Shown piece after piece: positions 51,954 through 60,999 of a DNA stretch of 64,000 nt (position 1 is its first letter; each line of letters begins with the position of its first letter). A program made the position numbers and the translations under genes. The notes beneath the pieces were generated by a model, which was given only the letters and a program-made list of their open reading frames with translations, had not been told where the DNA came from and did no database searches. Origin of the DNA: Bradyrhizobium guangdongense (lineage in GTDB: Bacteria; Pseudomonadota; Alphaproteobacteria; Rhizobiales; Xanthobacteraceae); assembly GCF_004114975.1 (NCBI RefSeq), contig NZ_CP030051.1, positions 4,650,001 to 4,714,000 of the forward strand, written 5' to 3'.

Positions 51954-52331
51954 TCACGCCGCGCGCTTCGGCTTTCTCACGACGACCGGCGGCGGTGCGC
52001 AGGACAGCCGCTGTTGGTGGCTCTCGCCCCAGGCCTTCAGAATATCGATCACCGGCTTGAGACTCTCGCCGAGTTCGGAAAGGCAATACTCCACCCGCGG
52101 CGGCACTTCGGCGTAGACCTTGCGGATGACGAGCTTGTCCTCTTCCAGCGCGCGAAGCTGCTTCGTCAGCATGCGCTGGGTGATGCCGGGCATCCGGCGG
52201 CGCAATTCGCCGAAGCGCTGGGTGCCGCTCTGGAGATGGTAGAGGATCACGCCCTTCCATTTGCCGTCGATCAGGTCCAGCGTCGCCTCGACCGAGCAGC
52301 CCGGGCGCCGGGCAAAATTGCGCCGTTTCAT
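51954..52331 (-). CDS. HxlR-family transcriptional regulator
   Basis: A 125-residue winged-helix regulator. The HxlR signature is present: CSVEATLDLIDGKWKGVILY, RFGELRRRMPGITQRMLTKQ, LRALEEDKLVIRKVYAEVPP, VEYCLSELGESL. Cys20 precedes the recognition region as in redox-sensing HxlR (QorR/YtcD) members, so it may respond to reactive electrophiles or quinones. The start at 52331 removes an 8-residue extension. It is divergent from a quinone oxidoreductase, as HxlR genes usually are. Confidence 0.93.
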   Translation of the reverse strand: MKRRNFARRPGCSVEATLDLIDGKWKGVILYHLQSGTQRFGELRRRMPGITQRMLTKQLRALEEDKLVIRKVYAEVPPRVEYCLSELGESLKPVIDILKAWGESHQQRLSCAPPPVVVRKPKRAA

Positions 52332-52342
52332 GCGTGTTTTCC

Positions 52343-52369
52343 CAATAGTATCCAAACAGGGACTATATC
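52343..52369. promoter_or_regulatory. Candidate HxlR operator
   Basis: AATAGTATCC and GGGACTATAT face each other in the 120-base divergent gap (imperfect inverted repeat ATAGTatCC/GGgACTAT). Such dyads are the usual binding sites of HxlR proteins and this would allow control of both genes. Confidence 0.4.
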
Positions 52370-52451
52370 CCCGAATTTACAGTACTTGCCAAATCGGAGC
52401 CAGGGCGACAGTTAGAGCGGTAGGCGAAACGCCATCTGATGGAGACAAGCC

Positions 52452-53465
52452 ATGAAGGCCGTCGGCTACAAGCAGTCGCTTCCGATCGAGGATCAGGATG
52501 CGCTGATCGATTTCGAAACCGCTAAGCCCGAGCCGAAGGGACGCGACATCCGCGTCGCCGTGAAGGCGATCTCGGCCAATCCCGTCGATTACAAGGTGCG
52601 CAAGCGCGCCGCCCCGCCCGAAGGCGAGACCAAGATTCTCGGCTATGACGCCGCCGGCGTGGTCGACGCCGTCGGCCCCGAGGTCACGCTGTTCAAGCCG
52701 GGCGACGAGGTGTTTTACGCCGGCTCGATCCTGCGCCAGGGCACCAATGCCGAATTCCACCTGGTCGACGAACGCATCGTCGGCAACAAGCCGAAGTCGC
52801 TGTCGTTCGCGCAGGCCGCGGCCCTGCCCCTCACCTCCATCACCGCGTGGGAACTGCTGTTCGACCGGCTCGGCGCAGTCCCCGGCAAGAGCGTCGATCC
52901 GCGCACGCTCCTGATCACCGGCGGCGCCGGCGGTGTCGGTTCGATCCTGATCCAGCTCGCGCGCCGCCTCACCGGCCTCACACTGGTTGCGACTGCGACG
53001 CGGCCGGAATCGCAGAAGTGGTGCCTCGATCTCGGCGCCCATGCGGTGATCGATCACGGCAAGCCGATGAAGGAGCAGATCGAGAGCTTGAGGCTGCCGC
53101 CGGTCGCGCTGGTGGCGAGCCTCACCTTCACCGATCAGCACTACAAATCGATCGCCGAGTTCATGGCACCGCAGGGCCGTTTCGGCCTGATCGACGATCC
53201 CCCGGAATTCAACATGGGCACGTTCAAGGGCAAGGCGATCTCCGTGCATTGGGAATCCATGTTCACGCGCTCCTCGTTCCAGACGCCGGACATGATCGCG
53301 CAACATAACCTGCTCAATGACGTCGCCGACCTCATCGACAAGGGCGTTTTGCGCACCACGCTCGACCAGACTTTCGGCACGATCAACGCCGCCAACCTCA
53401 AGCGCGCGCATGCGCTGCTGGAAAGCGGCAAGTCGCGCGGCAAGATCGTGCTGGAAGGATGGTAA
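52452..53465 (+). CDS. Zinc-binding-type quinone oxidoreductase (QOR2-like MDR)
   Basis: A 337-residue medium-chain dehydrogenase of the quinone oxidoreductase branch. Residues 1-130 form the GroES-like domain (AISANPVDYKVRKR, GYDAAGVVDAVGPEVTLFKP), and the Rossmann domain has LLITGGAGGVGSILIQLARR. No catalytic zinc Cys is present at the usual position, which fits QOR rather than alcohol dehydrogenase. It would reduce quinones or enones with NAD(P)H. Divergent from HxlR, which probably controls it. GGAG precedes the start. Confidence 0.93.
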   Translation: MKAVGYKQSLPIEDQDALIDFETAKPEPKGRDIRVAVKAISANPVDYKVRKRAAPPEGETKILGYDAAGVVDAVGPEVTLFKPGDEVFYAGSILRQGTNAEFHLVDERIVGNKPKSLSFAQAAALPLTSITAWELLFDRLGAVPGKSVDPRTLLITGGAGGVGSILIQLARRLTGLTLVATATRPESQKWCLDLGAHAVIDHGKPMKEQIESLRLPPVALVASLTFTDQHYKSIAEFMAPQGRFGLIDDPPEFNMGTFKGKAISVHWESMFTRSSFQTPDMIAQHNLLNDVADLIDKGVLRTTLDQTFGTINAANLKRAHALLESGKSRGKIVLEGW

Positions 53466-53476
53466 GCTGAGACCTC

Positions 53477-53567
53477 GTACGGTGGGCAAAGGCGCGCTTG
53501 CGCCGTGCCCGCCACCTCGCGACGGCGGCAAGAGATCGGGGGCACGCTTGCGCTTTGCCCAACCTAC
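53477..53567. repeat. Inverted repeat GTACGGTGGGCAAAGG (diverged copy)
   Basis: The arm GTACGGTGGGCAAAG (53477-53491) and the inverted CTTTGCCCAACCTAC (53553-53567) resemble the element at 27435-27523. It lies between the convergent QOR and ClC genes. The ClC stop codon (CTA at 53564-53566 on the plus strand) is inside its right arm. Confidence 0.75.
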
Positions 53568-54880
53568 GGCGTCTTATCCTCCGGCGGACGGCTCGCCCGC
53601 TCAATGAAGCCTTTGGCGAGCGCGTGATAAATGCCTTCCTCGCAGATTATTCGCGAGGTTGCATGCGCAATCAACGCAGACGCCATCAACGGCACGACCA
53701 TGCCGTGATTGTCGGTCATCTCGGTCACGATCACGAAGGCAGTGATCGGCGCCTGCACCACGCCGGCGAAATAGGAGACCATGCCGAGCAGCATGATCGC
53801 GCCGAGCGGCGCATCGTGGAAGAACGAGGCGATGTTGCTGCCGATGCCGGCACCGACGGCGAGCGACGGCGAGAAGATGCCGCCCGGGACACCGCTGATC
53901 GCGGCAAAGGTCGTCGCGAGGAGCTTGAGGATTCCGAAGTCTTGAGGCAATGGCGCGCTGTGGTCGAGTGCGGTCTTCACCTGCGCATAACCCGTGCCGT
54001 AGATCGTGTCTCCGGACACCAGGCCACAGATCGCGACGGCAAGGCCGCAGGCGAAGGCGAACCAGAGCGGATGGCCCTTGATCGCCCTTCCGAGCGGATT
54101 GTTGAAGCCGCGCGCCATGGCGATGACGACGCGGCTGAACAGGCCACCCGCGAGTCCCCCCGCCACGCCGCAAAGCGGAATGGCCAGCCAGTCGGCACCG
54201 CGCGCCAGCGTCATCGCGCTGCTGCCGAAATAGGCGTAATTGCCAGCCAGTGCGAGCGAGGTCAGACCGGCCGCGATAACGGCGGCAATGATGAGGCTCG
54301 ACGTGCGGGTCTCGAACGCGCGGCTCATCTCCTCGATGCCGAAGACGATTCCCGCCAGCGGCGTATTGAAGGCCGCAGCGACGCCCGCGGCGGCACCGGC
54401 CAGGATCAACCCCGGCTGGCGGCGCGGCGAGACACGGCCGAGCGCAAACATGATGGAGGCACCGACCTGAACGGTCGGCCCTTCCCGCCCGACCGAGCCG
54501 CCGCACAGCAGCCCGAACAAAGTGAGGATGATCTTGCCGATCGCGATCCGGATCGAGACCAGATTAGCGCGCGCCGTCTGGTCGGTCAGATGCCGGGCGG
54601 CGATGGCCTGCGGAATGCCACTGCCCTGCGCATTCGGGAACAGGCGGATGGTCAGATAGGCCGACAGCATGAAGCCGAGCGGCGTCACCGCCAGCACGGC
54701 ATAGCGCGACTTGGTCAGCAGGAGCGCAAAGGCGTGCTGCGCGAGATCGGCGAGCTGTGCCAGCGCCACCGCCGCGGCGCCGACCCCAATGCCGCCGAGC
54801 ACGAAGATCGTGCGCCGCTGCCATCGCGCGGATGTGAGCCTGAACAGACGTTTGTGGCGGGTGGAGAGGGGCCAGAGCAT
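53564..54880 (-). CDS. ClC-family chloride channel/transporter
   Basis: A 438-residue membrane protein with ClC motifs: GSGIPQ early, SVGREGPTVQVGA, and GVPGGIFSPSLAVGAGIG, which form the chloride pathway. The GREGP Glu that is the gating glutamate is present, so it may be a Cl-/H+ exchanger or channel. Most helices are visible from AVLAVTPLGFMLSAYLTIRL to PITAFVIVTEMTDNHGMVVP. The start at 54880 (MLWPLSTRHKRLF) removes an unlikely 51-residue extension. No CBS domain follows. Its stop codon lies in the repeat. Confidence 0.94.
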   Translation of the reverse strand: MLWPLSTRHKRLFRLTSARWQRRTIFVLGGIGVGAAAVALAQLADLAQHAFALLLTKSRYAVLAVTPLGFMLSAYLTIRLFPNAQGSGIPQAIAARHLTDQTARANLVSIRIAIGKIILTLFGLLCGGSVGREGPTVQVGASIMFALGRVSPRRQPGLILAGAAAGVAAAFNTPLAGIVFGIEEMSRAFETRTSSLIIAAVIAAGLTSLALAGNYAYFGSSAMTLARGADWLAIPLCGVAGGLAGGLFSRVVIAMARGFNNPLGRAIKGHPLWFAFACGLAVAICGLVSGDTIYGTGYAQVKTALDHSAPLPQDFGILKLLATTFAAISGVPGGIFSPSLAVGAGIGSNIASFFHDAPLGAIMLLGMVSYFAGVVQAPITAFVIVTEMTDNHGMVVPLMASALIAHATSRIICEEGIYHALAKGFIERASRPPEDKTP

Positions 54881-54936
54881 GGAGCCCTGTTGTACCCGGT
54901 TGCGCTCCGAAAAGAAGGGGCAAACCGGCAGATCAG

Positions 54937-55233
54937 CTAGATGGGAGCCGTCCCCTCGACAAACAGCAGCCGCCGCTCCAGCGCCGTCCGCCGCAGCTTG
55001 AGCGCCTCGGCGTAGTCCGGCGAGGCATACCATTCCTTCAGCCGCGCCATCGAGGGGAATTCGACGATCACGATGGCCTTCGGCGGGAGGTTGCCCTCCG
55101 CCATTTCCGCCTTGCCGCCGCGCACGAGATAGCGCCCGCCGTACTGTGCGATCGTCTGCGCGGCGAGCGTGCGATAGGCTTCAAATCCCTCGGGATCGCG
55201 CATCTCGACTTCGGAAATCACATAGGCCGTCAT
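54937..55233 (-). CDS. DUF1330 family protein
   Basis: A 98-residue dimeric alpha/beta-barrel protein (MTAYVISEVEMRDPEGFEAY, RYLVRGGKAEMAEGNLPPKA, VIVEFPSMARLKEWYASPDY), the DUF1330 pattern. Function unknown; some members occur with oxidoreductases. It is 9 bases downstream of an SDR gene in the same operon. Confidence 0.93.
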   Translation of the reverse strand: MTAYVISEVEMRDPEGFEAYRTLAAQTIAQYGGRYLVRGGKAEMAEGNLPPKAIVIVEFPSMARLKEWYASPDYAEALKLRRTALERRLLFVEGTAPI

Positions 55234-55242
55234 GCTTCGCTC

Positions 55243-56031
55243 CTACGCGATCGTGTTGACGATGCCGCCTTCGGCGCGCAGCGCCGCGCCGTTGGTTGCG
55301 GAGGCTTCTTTCGAGGCGACGTAAACCACCATGTTGGCGATCTCGTCGACACTGGCAAAACGCTGGATCAGCGAGCTCGGGCGGTGCTGCTTGACGAAGT
55401 TGGCCGCGGCCTCGTCGACCGATTGCCCGTTCTGCCTGGCGAGATCCTTCACGAAGGTCTCGACGCCCTCGGACATGGTCGGGCCAGGAAGCACCGAGTT
55501 GACGGTGACGCCGCTGCCCCGGGTGAGCTGCGCGAGGCCGCGCGCGACCGCAAGCTGGGCCGTCTTGCTCATGCCGTAGTGGATCATCTCGACGGGAATG
55601 TTGAGCCCGGACTCCGAGGAGATGAAGACGATGCGGCCCCAATTGCGCTTGAGCATGCCCTTCATGTAGGCGCGCGACAGCCGAACGCCGCTCATGACGT
55701 TGACCTCGAAGAAACGGCTCCAGTCCTCGTCCGGAATCTCGAAGAAGTCCTTCGGCTCGAAAATGCCGGCGTTGTTGATGAGGATGTCGACCTCCGGCAG
55801 ATCAGCCACCAGCGCCTTGCAGCCCGCGACGGTCGAAACGTCGGCGGCGATGCCGCGCACCTTGGCCCCGGCTCCCTCGAGCTTGCGCAGGGCCGCATCG
55901 ACCTTGTCCTGGCCGCGCCCGTTGATCACCACGCTGGCGCCCGAGCCGGCAAGGCCCTTGGCGATGGCGTGGCCGATGCCGGCGGTCGAGCCGGTCACGA
56001 GCGCGGTCTTTCCGGAAAGGTCGATCTTCAT
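55243..56031 (-). CDS. SDR-family oxidoreductase
   Basis: A 262-residue short-chain dehydrogenase. NAD(P) binding TGSTAGIGHAIAKGL; LVADLPEVDILINNAGIFEP; active-site Ser/Tyr/Lys in RIVFISSESGLNIPVEMIHY and GMSKTAQLA. It probably oxidises a secondary alcohol. No CoA signature is seen. Start at 56031 (MKIDLSGKTALV) follows the usual family N-terminus. It is the first gene before DUF1330 and after a 150-base spacer that holds the L17 operon terminator. Confidence 0.93.
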   Translation of the reverse strand: MKIDLSGKTALVTGSTAGIGHAIAKGLAGSGASVVINGRGQDKVDAALRKLEGAGAKVRGIAADVSTVAGCKALVADLPEVDILINNAGIFEPKDFFEIPDEDWSRFFEVNVMSGVRLSRAYMKGMLKRNWGRIVFISSESGLNIPVEMIHYGMSKTAQLAVARGLAQLTRGSGVTVNSVLPGPTMSEGVETFVKDLARQNGQSVDEAAANFVKQHRPSSLIQRFASVDEIANMVVYVASKEASATNGAALRAEGGIVNTIA

Positions 56032-56130
56032 GCGATGTCTCCATTGATGCTGATGGAGATATCGGGCGCAGCACCGACGGCCGCAATCGGCCCTCACTCA
56101 TGCGTGAGGGCCGAACGAGCACGCGGCAAC

Positions 56131-56159
56131 AAAAAAGCGGCGCCCGGAGGCGCCGCTTT
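56131..56159 (-). terminator. Terminator of the ribosomal/rpoA operon
   Basis: On the minus strand AAAGCGGCGCC pairs perfectly with GGCGCCGCTTT around TCCG, followed by TTTTTT. It lies 24 bases after the L17 stop codon (56183). Confidence 0.93.
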
Positions 56160-56182
56160 CGGAATACTGATGTCGAGTTGGC

Positions 56183-56599
56183 TTACGCCGCCTCGGCTTC
56201 CTTCGCCTGCACCGGGCCGGAGTCCTGGCCCTTGGCATCGACGTCGCGATCGACGAATTCGATTACGGCCATTGCGGCGTTGTCGCCGTAGCGGAAGCCT
56301 GCCTTGATGATGCGGGTGTAGCCGCCCTGACGGTCCTTGTAGCGGGGCGCCAGCACGTCGAACAGCTTCTTGACCTGGTCCTTGTCGCGCATCTCGGAGA
56401 TGGCCTGGCGACGCATGGACAGGCCGCCCTTCTTGCCGAGAGTGACGAGCTTCTCGACGATCGGACGAAGCTCCTTGGCCTTGGGCAGCGTGGTGACGAT
56501 CTGCTCGTGCTTGATCAGCGCGGCCGCCATGTTGGCGAACATCGCGCGGCGGTGCTCGGCCGTGCGGTTGAGCTTCCGATGAACCTTGCCGTGACGCAT
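56183..56599 (-). CDS. rplQ: 50S ribosomal protein L17
   Basis: A 138-residue large-subunit protein that lies next to the exit tunnel. [41 protein letters not shown] and [24 protein letters not shown] sequence, with [17 protein letters not shown], match L17. The C-terminal extra about 15 residues ([19 protein letters not shown]) are typical of alphaproteobacteria. It is the last gene of the operon, ended by a strong terminator. Confidence 0.97.
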   Translation of the reverse strand: MRHGKVHRKLNRTAEHRRAMFANMAAALIKHEQIVTTLPKAKELRPIVEKLVTLGKKGGLSMRRQAISEMRDKDQVKKLFDVLAPRYKDRQGGYTRIIKAGFRYGDNAAMAVIEFVDRDVDAKGQDSGPVQAKEAEAA

Positions 56600-56721
56600 G
56601 TAACTATTCCTTGTTCTAGAACTGCCGCGACCGTTCGTCGGACATGTTGCTCAGGTGGGCTGCCTGCGTTCGCCCAATAAAAATCGTGGCCGGATGACTC
56701 CGGCCACGACGGTCGAAATGC

Positions 56722-57753
56722 TCAGTAGTGATCTTCGAAGCGCTTGGCGAGCTCGTCGATGTTCTCCGGCGGCCAGCCCGGCACTTCCATGCCGAGATGC
56801 AGACCCATCTGGGCCAGCACTTCCTTGATCTCGTTCAGCGACTTGCGGCCGAAGTTCGGGGTGCGGAGCATTTCCGCTTCGCTCTTCTGCACGAGGTCGC
56901 CGATGTACACGATGTTGTCGTTCTTCAAGCAGTTGGCCGAACGCACCGACAGCTCGAGCTCGTCCACCTTCTTGAGGAAGGCCGGGTTGAAGGCGAGGTC
57001 CGGGATGATCTCCTGGGCGACTTCCTTGCGCGGCTCTTCGAAGTTGACGAACACGTTGAGCTGATCCTGCAGGATGCGGGCGGCGTAAGCCACCGAGTCA
57101 TCCGGCGAGATCGCGCCGTTGGTCTCGATCGTCATGGTCAGCTTGTCGTAGTCGAGGATCTGGCCCTCGCGGGTGTTCTCGACCTTGTAGGAGACCTTGC
57201 GGACCGGCGAGTACAGGCTGTCGACCGGGATAAGGCCGATCGGCGCGTCCTCGGGACGGTTGCGCTCGGCGGGCACGTAGCCCTTGCCGGTGGAGACCGT
57301 GAACTCCATGCGGATCTCGGCGCCCTCGTCGAGGGTGCAGATCTGGAGGTCAGGGTTGAGCACGACGACGTCGCCCACGGTCTGGATGTCGCCGGCGGTG
57401 ACGACGCCCGGGCCGGACTTCTTCACGACCATGCGCTTGGGGCCTTCGCCCTGCATCTTGATCGAGATGTCCTTGATGTTCAGCACGATGTCGGTGACGT
57501 CCTCACGGACGCCCGCGATCGAGGAGAACTCGTGCAGCACGCCGTCGATGTGCACCGACTGCACCGCCGCGCCCTGCAGCGAGGAGAGCAGAATGCGGCG
57601 CAGCGCATTGCCGAGGGTCTGGCCGAAACCGCGCTCGAGCGGCTCGGCAACGATGGTCGCGAAGCGGCTGGGGTCGCTGCCGGGCGTGACCTGGAGCTTG
57701 TTCGGCCGAATCAGTTCTTGCCAATTTTTCTGGATCGTCACTGTTTCACCCAT
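56722..57753 (-). CDS. rpoA: RNA polymerase alpha subunit
   Basis: A 343-residue alpha subunit. The N-terminal assembly domain has [20 protein letters not shown] and [10 protein letters not shown]; the C-terminal domain has [39 protein letters not shown], which contacts DNA UP elements and activators. The start at 57753 ([14 protein letters not shown]) gives the normal length. It is between S11 and L17 as in the alpha operon. Confidence 0.98.
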   Translation of the reverse strand: MGETVTIQKNWQELIRPNKLQVTPGSDPSRFATIVAEPLERGFGQTLGNALRRILLSSLQGAAVQSVHIDGVLHEFSSIAGVREDVTDIVLNIKDISIKMQGEGPKRMVVKKSGPGVVTAGDIQTVGDVVVLNPDLQICTLDEGAEIRMEFTVSTGKGYVPAERNRPEDAPIGLIPVDSLYSPVRKVSYKVENTREGQILDYDKLTMTIETNGAISPDDSVAYAARILQDQLNVFVNFEEPRKEVAQEIIPDLAFNPAFLKKVDELELSVRSANCLKNDNIVYIGDLVQKSEAEMLRTPNFGRKSLNEIKEVLAQMGLHLGMEVPGWPPENIDELAKRFEDHY

Positions 57754-57865
57754 ACAGGCCAGTCGATTTGAAAATTCAAACACTGGCGTTGGAGAAAGGC
57801 CGCAGATCAAACCCGCGGCTTCTTAAAAAAAGCATCGCGGGCACCACAGCGCCCGCAACTTCGTA

Positions 57866-58255
57866 TCAGACGCGCCGACGCTTGCGCGGACGGCAACCGT
57901 TGTGCGGGATCGTGGTCACGTCGCGGATCGAGGTGACGGTGAAGCCAGCGGCCTGGAGCGCGCGGAGCGCCGACTCACGGCCCGAACCGGGACCAGCGAC
58001 CTCAACTTCCAGCGTGCGCATGCCGTGTTCCTGCGCCTTCTTCGAAACGTCTTCGGCGGCGACCTGCGCGGCGTACGGGGTCGACTTGCGCGAGCCCTTG
58101 AAGCCCATCGTGCCGGCGGAGGACCAGGCAATCGTGTTGCCCTGCGCGTCGGTGATGGTGATGGTCGTGTTGTTGAACGACGAGTTCACATGCGCGACGC
58201 CCGAGGCGATGTTCTTGCGCTCACGACGACGAACGCGGGTGGCTTCCTTGCCCAT
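57866..58255 (-). CDS. rpsK: 30S ribosomal protein S11
   Basis: A 129-residue small-subunit platform protein. [60 protein letters not shown] and CRPRKRRRV at the C-terminus are the S11 pattern. It binds 16S rRNA near the Shine-Dalgarno helix. It lies 122 bases after S13 in the same transcript. Confidence 0.98.
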   Translation of the reverse strand: MGKEATRVRRRERKNIASGVAHVNSSFNNTTITITDAQGNTIAWSSAGTMGFKGSRKSTPYAAQVAAEDVSKKAQEHGMRTLEVEVAGPGSGRESALRALQAAGFTVTSIRDVTTIPHNGCRPRKRRRV

Positions 58256-58377
58256 AGACTACCTTTCCTGGAGATCTCAAACGCCGCCGTAATGCCAGCG
58301 GCTACACCTGTGGAACGAAAAGCGCGTGGCGAACGGGTTGCCCCTCTTCGCCACACGCCGCGACTGGAATAGAAAAC

Positions 58378-58746
58378 TTACTTCTTCTTGCCGGCGATGG
58401 CCTTGGCCGGGCCCTTGCGCGTACGCGCATTGGTGTGGGTGCGCTGGCCGCGCACCGGCAGACCGCGACGATGACGCAGGCCACGATAGCAGCCGAGGTC
58501 CATCAGACGCTTGATGTTGATGCCGACTTCGCGACGCAGATCGCCCTCGACGAGATAGTCGCGGTCGATGACTTCGCGGATCTGGAGCACTTCAGCGTCG
58601 CTGAGCTGATTGACGCGACGATCCTCGGGGATCTTCACCTTTTCGAGGATCTCACCAGCAATCTTCTGGCCGATGCCATGGATGTACTGGAGCGCGATCA
58701 GCACGCGCTTGTTGGTCGGAATGTTCACGCCGGCAATACGGGCCAC
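58378..58746 (-). CDS. rpsM: 30S ribosomal protein S13
   Basis: A 122-residue head protein that contacts tRNA and the large subunit. [57 protein letters not shown] and the basic C-terminal tail ([13 protein letters not shown]) are present. A good promoter lies upstream at 58898-58927, so this gene probably begins a transcript of its own as well as belonging to the long operon. Confidence 0.98.
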   Translation of the reverse strand: MARIAGVNIPTNKRVLIALQYIHGIGQKIAGEILEKVKIPEDRRVNQLSDAEVLQIREVIDRDYLVEGDLRREVGINIKRLMDLGCYRGLRHRRGLPVRGQRTHTNARTRKGPAKAIAGKKK

Positions 58747-58897
58747 GGCCTTCTCTCCTGTTGCCGATCCCTCGTCAGGAATCGGGCTTTAAGTGCTTAT
58801 GTTTCTCGGGCAGGTGTTCACAAACGCGAACACGACGCCCACCCCTGGTCTTCCTGGGGCCCGGCATCGTTTGAAACTATCCGACTTGGATGCGGGC

Positions 58898-58927
58898 TTA
58901 TTAGGGGATTCAGGGGGCTTTCGTCAA
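58898..58927 (-). promoter_or_regulatory. Sigma70-type promoter upstream of rpsM
   Basis: On the minus strand TTGACG (58927-58922) and TAATAA (58903-58898) are 18 bases apart, in the 187-base gap between adk and rpsM. It begins 6 bases after the adk stop codon and would drive S13-S11-RpoA-L17 separately. Confidence 0.55.
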
Positions 58928-58933
58928 CCGCTG

Positions 58934-59800
58934 CTAGCGCTTAGCTCGCTTTTTCGTGACCTTTTTTGCTGCCTTCTTGGCACCTTTCTTGACGGCCTTC
59001 TTAGCGGTCTTTTTGGCACCCTTCTTGACGGCTTTCTTGGCAGCCTTTTTGGGGCCCTTCACGGCCTTTTTGGCTGATTTTGCCGGTTTTGCAGCCTTTT
59101 TGGCCACTTTTGCCGGCTTTTTGGCTGCCTTGACCTTTTTGGCCGCCTTCTTGGCTGGCGCCGCCTTGGCCGCGCTGCGGGCGTGGGTCTTACGATGGGT
59201 CTTTGGCTCGACCGCGCCCAGCGCCAGGAGCTGGCGGTGGATGGCACGGGTGACCTCGTCGATCGCCATCATGCCGTCGATGGTCGAGAGCTTCCGCCGC
59301 TCGGAATAGTAGTGAATCAGCGGTTCCGTCTGGCTGCGGTAGCTGGCAAGCCGCTTGGTCAGGACCTCCGGGGTGTCGTCAAGCCGGACTTCCTCCCCGC
59401 GCTCCCGCATCTGGGCGACGCGAGTCTCCACACGACTCAGCAGCGCGCTCTCGTTGACACGCAGCTCGATCACCGCATCGAGCTTCATGTGCTTGTGCTT
59501 CAGCAGCTCGTCGAGCGCCTCGGCCTGCGGCACGGTGCGCGGGAAGCCGTCCAGGATGAAGCCGTGCTTCGCGTCCGGCTGGTCGATCCGGTCCGAGATG
59601 ATTCCGACCACGACGTCGTCGGGGACGAGACCACCGCTGGCCATGATCTCCTTGGCCTTCAACCCGACCGGCGTTCCGGCAGCGACCGCCGCGCGCAACA
59701 TCTCGCCGGTCGAGAGCTGGACGATACCATAGCGCTGCACCAGCAGCTGCGCCTGGGTCCCCTTGCCCGACCCCGGCGGTCCCAGAAGTATAATTCTCAT
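58934..59800 (-). CDS. adk: Adenylate kinase with histone-H1-like C-terminal tail
   Basis: A 288-residue protein. Residues 1-196 are a short-type adenylate kinase that converts ATP and AMP to two ADP: P-loop [10 protein letters not shown] at 7-16, [18 protein letters not shown], and [18 protein letters not shown]. Unlike usual adenylate kinases, about 90 further residues follow, nearly all Lys, Ala, Val and Pro in [13 protein letters not shown] and [15 protein letters not shown] units, ending KKRAKR. The tail resembles the free H1-like protein at 9231-9527 and could bind DNA or RNA. The start has an ATGA overlap with the stop of the second secY gene. Confidence 0.95.
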   Translation of the reverse strand: MRIILLGPPGSGKGTQAQLLVQRYGIVQLSTGEMLRAAVAAGTPVGLKAKEIMASGGLVPDDVVVGIISDRIDQPDAKHGFILDGFPRTVPQAEALDELLKHKHMKLDAVIELRVNESALLSRVETRVAQMRERGEEVRLDDTPEVLTKRLASYRSQTEPLIHYYSERRKLSTIDGMMAIDEVTRAIHRQLLALGAVEPKTHRKTHARSAAKAAPAKKAAKKVKAAKKPAKVAKKAAKPAKSAKKAVKGPKKAAKKAVKKGAKKTAKKAVKKGAKKAAKKVTKKRAKR

Positions 59801-60999
59801 CGGCGTACGCCCCCCGGATTGGTGAGCGATACGTCGCGCACCTGTGTTTGAAGATCGAGAATGGTGCAGACCACAATCAGCGCCGCACCACCATTCATAC
59901 TATAGGGCAGCCCGTTTCCGTAAACCAAGAGTGCTTCCGGAATCATCTGCACCATCGTCAGGTAGACGGCTCCGACGAGGGTCGTCAATGACACGACGCG
60001 ATCGAGATGATCCGCGGTGGCCTCCCCCGGCGCGATGCCGGGAATCGCGCCGCCCTGCCCGGCAAGCTGTTCGGCGACCCGTTCGGGATCAACCACAAAG
60101 GATGTGTAGACGAACGCCAGCACGAACACCGCGACCGAGATCACGATCAGATGGGCAGGACGCCCGACCTGGAGGGATTGGTAGAGCGCTTCGATCCAGG
60201 GGACGCCCCCAAGCAGGAAGCCTGCAGCCGACAGCGGCAGGAAGATGAACCAGGGCGCCACCGTGGTCGGTATCAGGAAGCCGGCGTTGTTCAACTTGAC
60301 CGGGAGCAGCGCCGTCCGCGCCGGCAGGATCCTTGCCCCCACGCTACGCTCGGCAAAGGCGATTCCGATGTTTCGCCGCGCGCTTTCGACAACGACGATC
60401 AGGACGACCGCAGCGACCCAGAACACGATGTGGAACAGCACGAGATCGCTGGAGACCGAACCGCTTCGAACCAGCTCCCGCACGTTTGACACATCAGACG
60501 GCAGCGCCACGAGGAAGCCGACGCTCAGCACCAGCGCCAGCCCGTTACCGATGCCGTGGCGGGTAATCTGCTCGCTGAGGAAGATCAGGGCGAACACGCC
60601 GCCGACCATGGTCGCGGTCGCCGTGACCACGAACCAGCCCTCGGGGTCGCTAACCAGATTCGGCACGTCCTTGAGCGCCGAGGCGATGCCGTAGGCTTGG
60701 AACGCGGCGAGGACCAAGGTCAGGGCGAGCGTAAGGCGGGCTATGCTTCGCCGGCCTGCCTCGCCCGATCGCTCCAGCGCGTTCAAGCCGCGCCAGACCA
60801 CCGACAACAGCCGGATCAAGATGGCAGCGCTGAGATAGGGAACGAGACCGAGCGCAAACAGCGAGAGACGAGCAACGACCCCGGCGGTGAGTGGCAGGGT
60901 CGAGGTCAGCACGCCCGGCACGGGAACATGCGTGCCTAGCCTGAAAAGGAGCAGCGCGCCAATCGTGAAACCGATCCGGCGCGCAAGCTCCCCATTCAT
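59797..60999 (-). CDS. Second, divergent SecY-family translocon protein
   Basis: A 400-residue ten-helix SecY homologue next to the normal secY. Helix pattern and blocks are conserved ([61 protein letters not shown]). Differences: the plug region between PVPGV and [11 protein letters not shown] is about 16 residues shorter than in SecY-1, so the plug helix is absent; the C5-loop Arg of PGIRPGE is Ala323 here (PGIAPGE); the N-terminal 22 residues of SecY-1 are missing. It overlaps secY-1 and adk by 4 bases (ATGA) at each end. No SecA2 or SecE partner is seen. All helices are intact, so it is not an obvious pseudogene. Confidence 0.93.
   Translation of the reverse strand: MNGELARRIGFTIGALLLFRLGTHVPVPGVLTSTLPLTAGVVARLSLFALGLVPYLSAAILIRLLSVVWRGLNALERSGEAGRRSIARLTLALTLVLAAFQAYGIASALKDVPNLVSDPEGWFVVTATATMVGGVFALIFLSEQITRHGIGNGLALVLSVGFLVALPSDVSNVRELVRSGSVSSDLVLFHIVFWVAAVVLIVVVESARRNIGIAFAERSVGARILPARTALLPVKLNNAGFLIPTTVAPWFIFLPLSAAGFLLGGVPWIEALYQSLQVGRPAHLIVISVAVFVLAFVYTSFVVDPERVAEQLAGQGGAIPGIAPGEATADHLDRVVSLTTLVGAVYLTMVQMIPEALLVYGNGLPYSMNGGAALIVVCTILDLQTQVRDVSLTNPGGVRR

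Noticed and set aside
58934..59230. Low-complexity frameshifted end of adk
   Set aside because: The Lys/Ala tail is in the same frame as the kinase, without interruption, ends with its own stop before a promoter, and its amino-acid pattern is too regular to be a frameshift product.
59797..60999. Second secY as a pseudogene or as Gram-positive-type SecY2
   Set aside because: The frame is intact with ten helices and is coupled on both sides. It lacks any accessory Sec genes (SecA2, Asp, glycosyltransferases, serine-rich adhesin), so it is not the known accessory Sec system.
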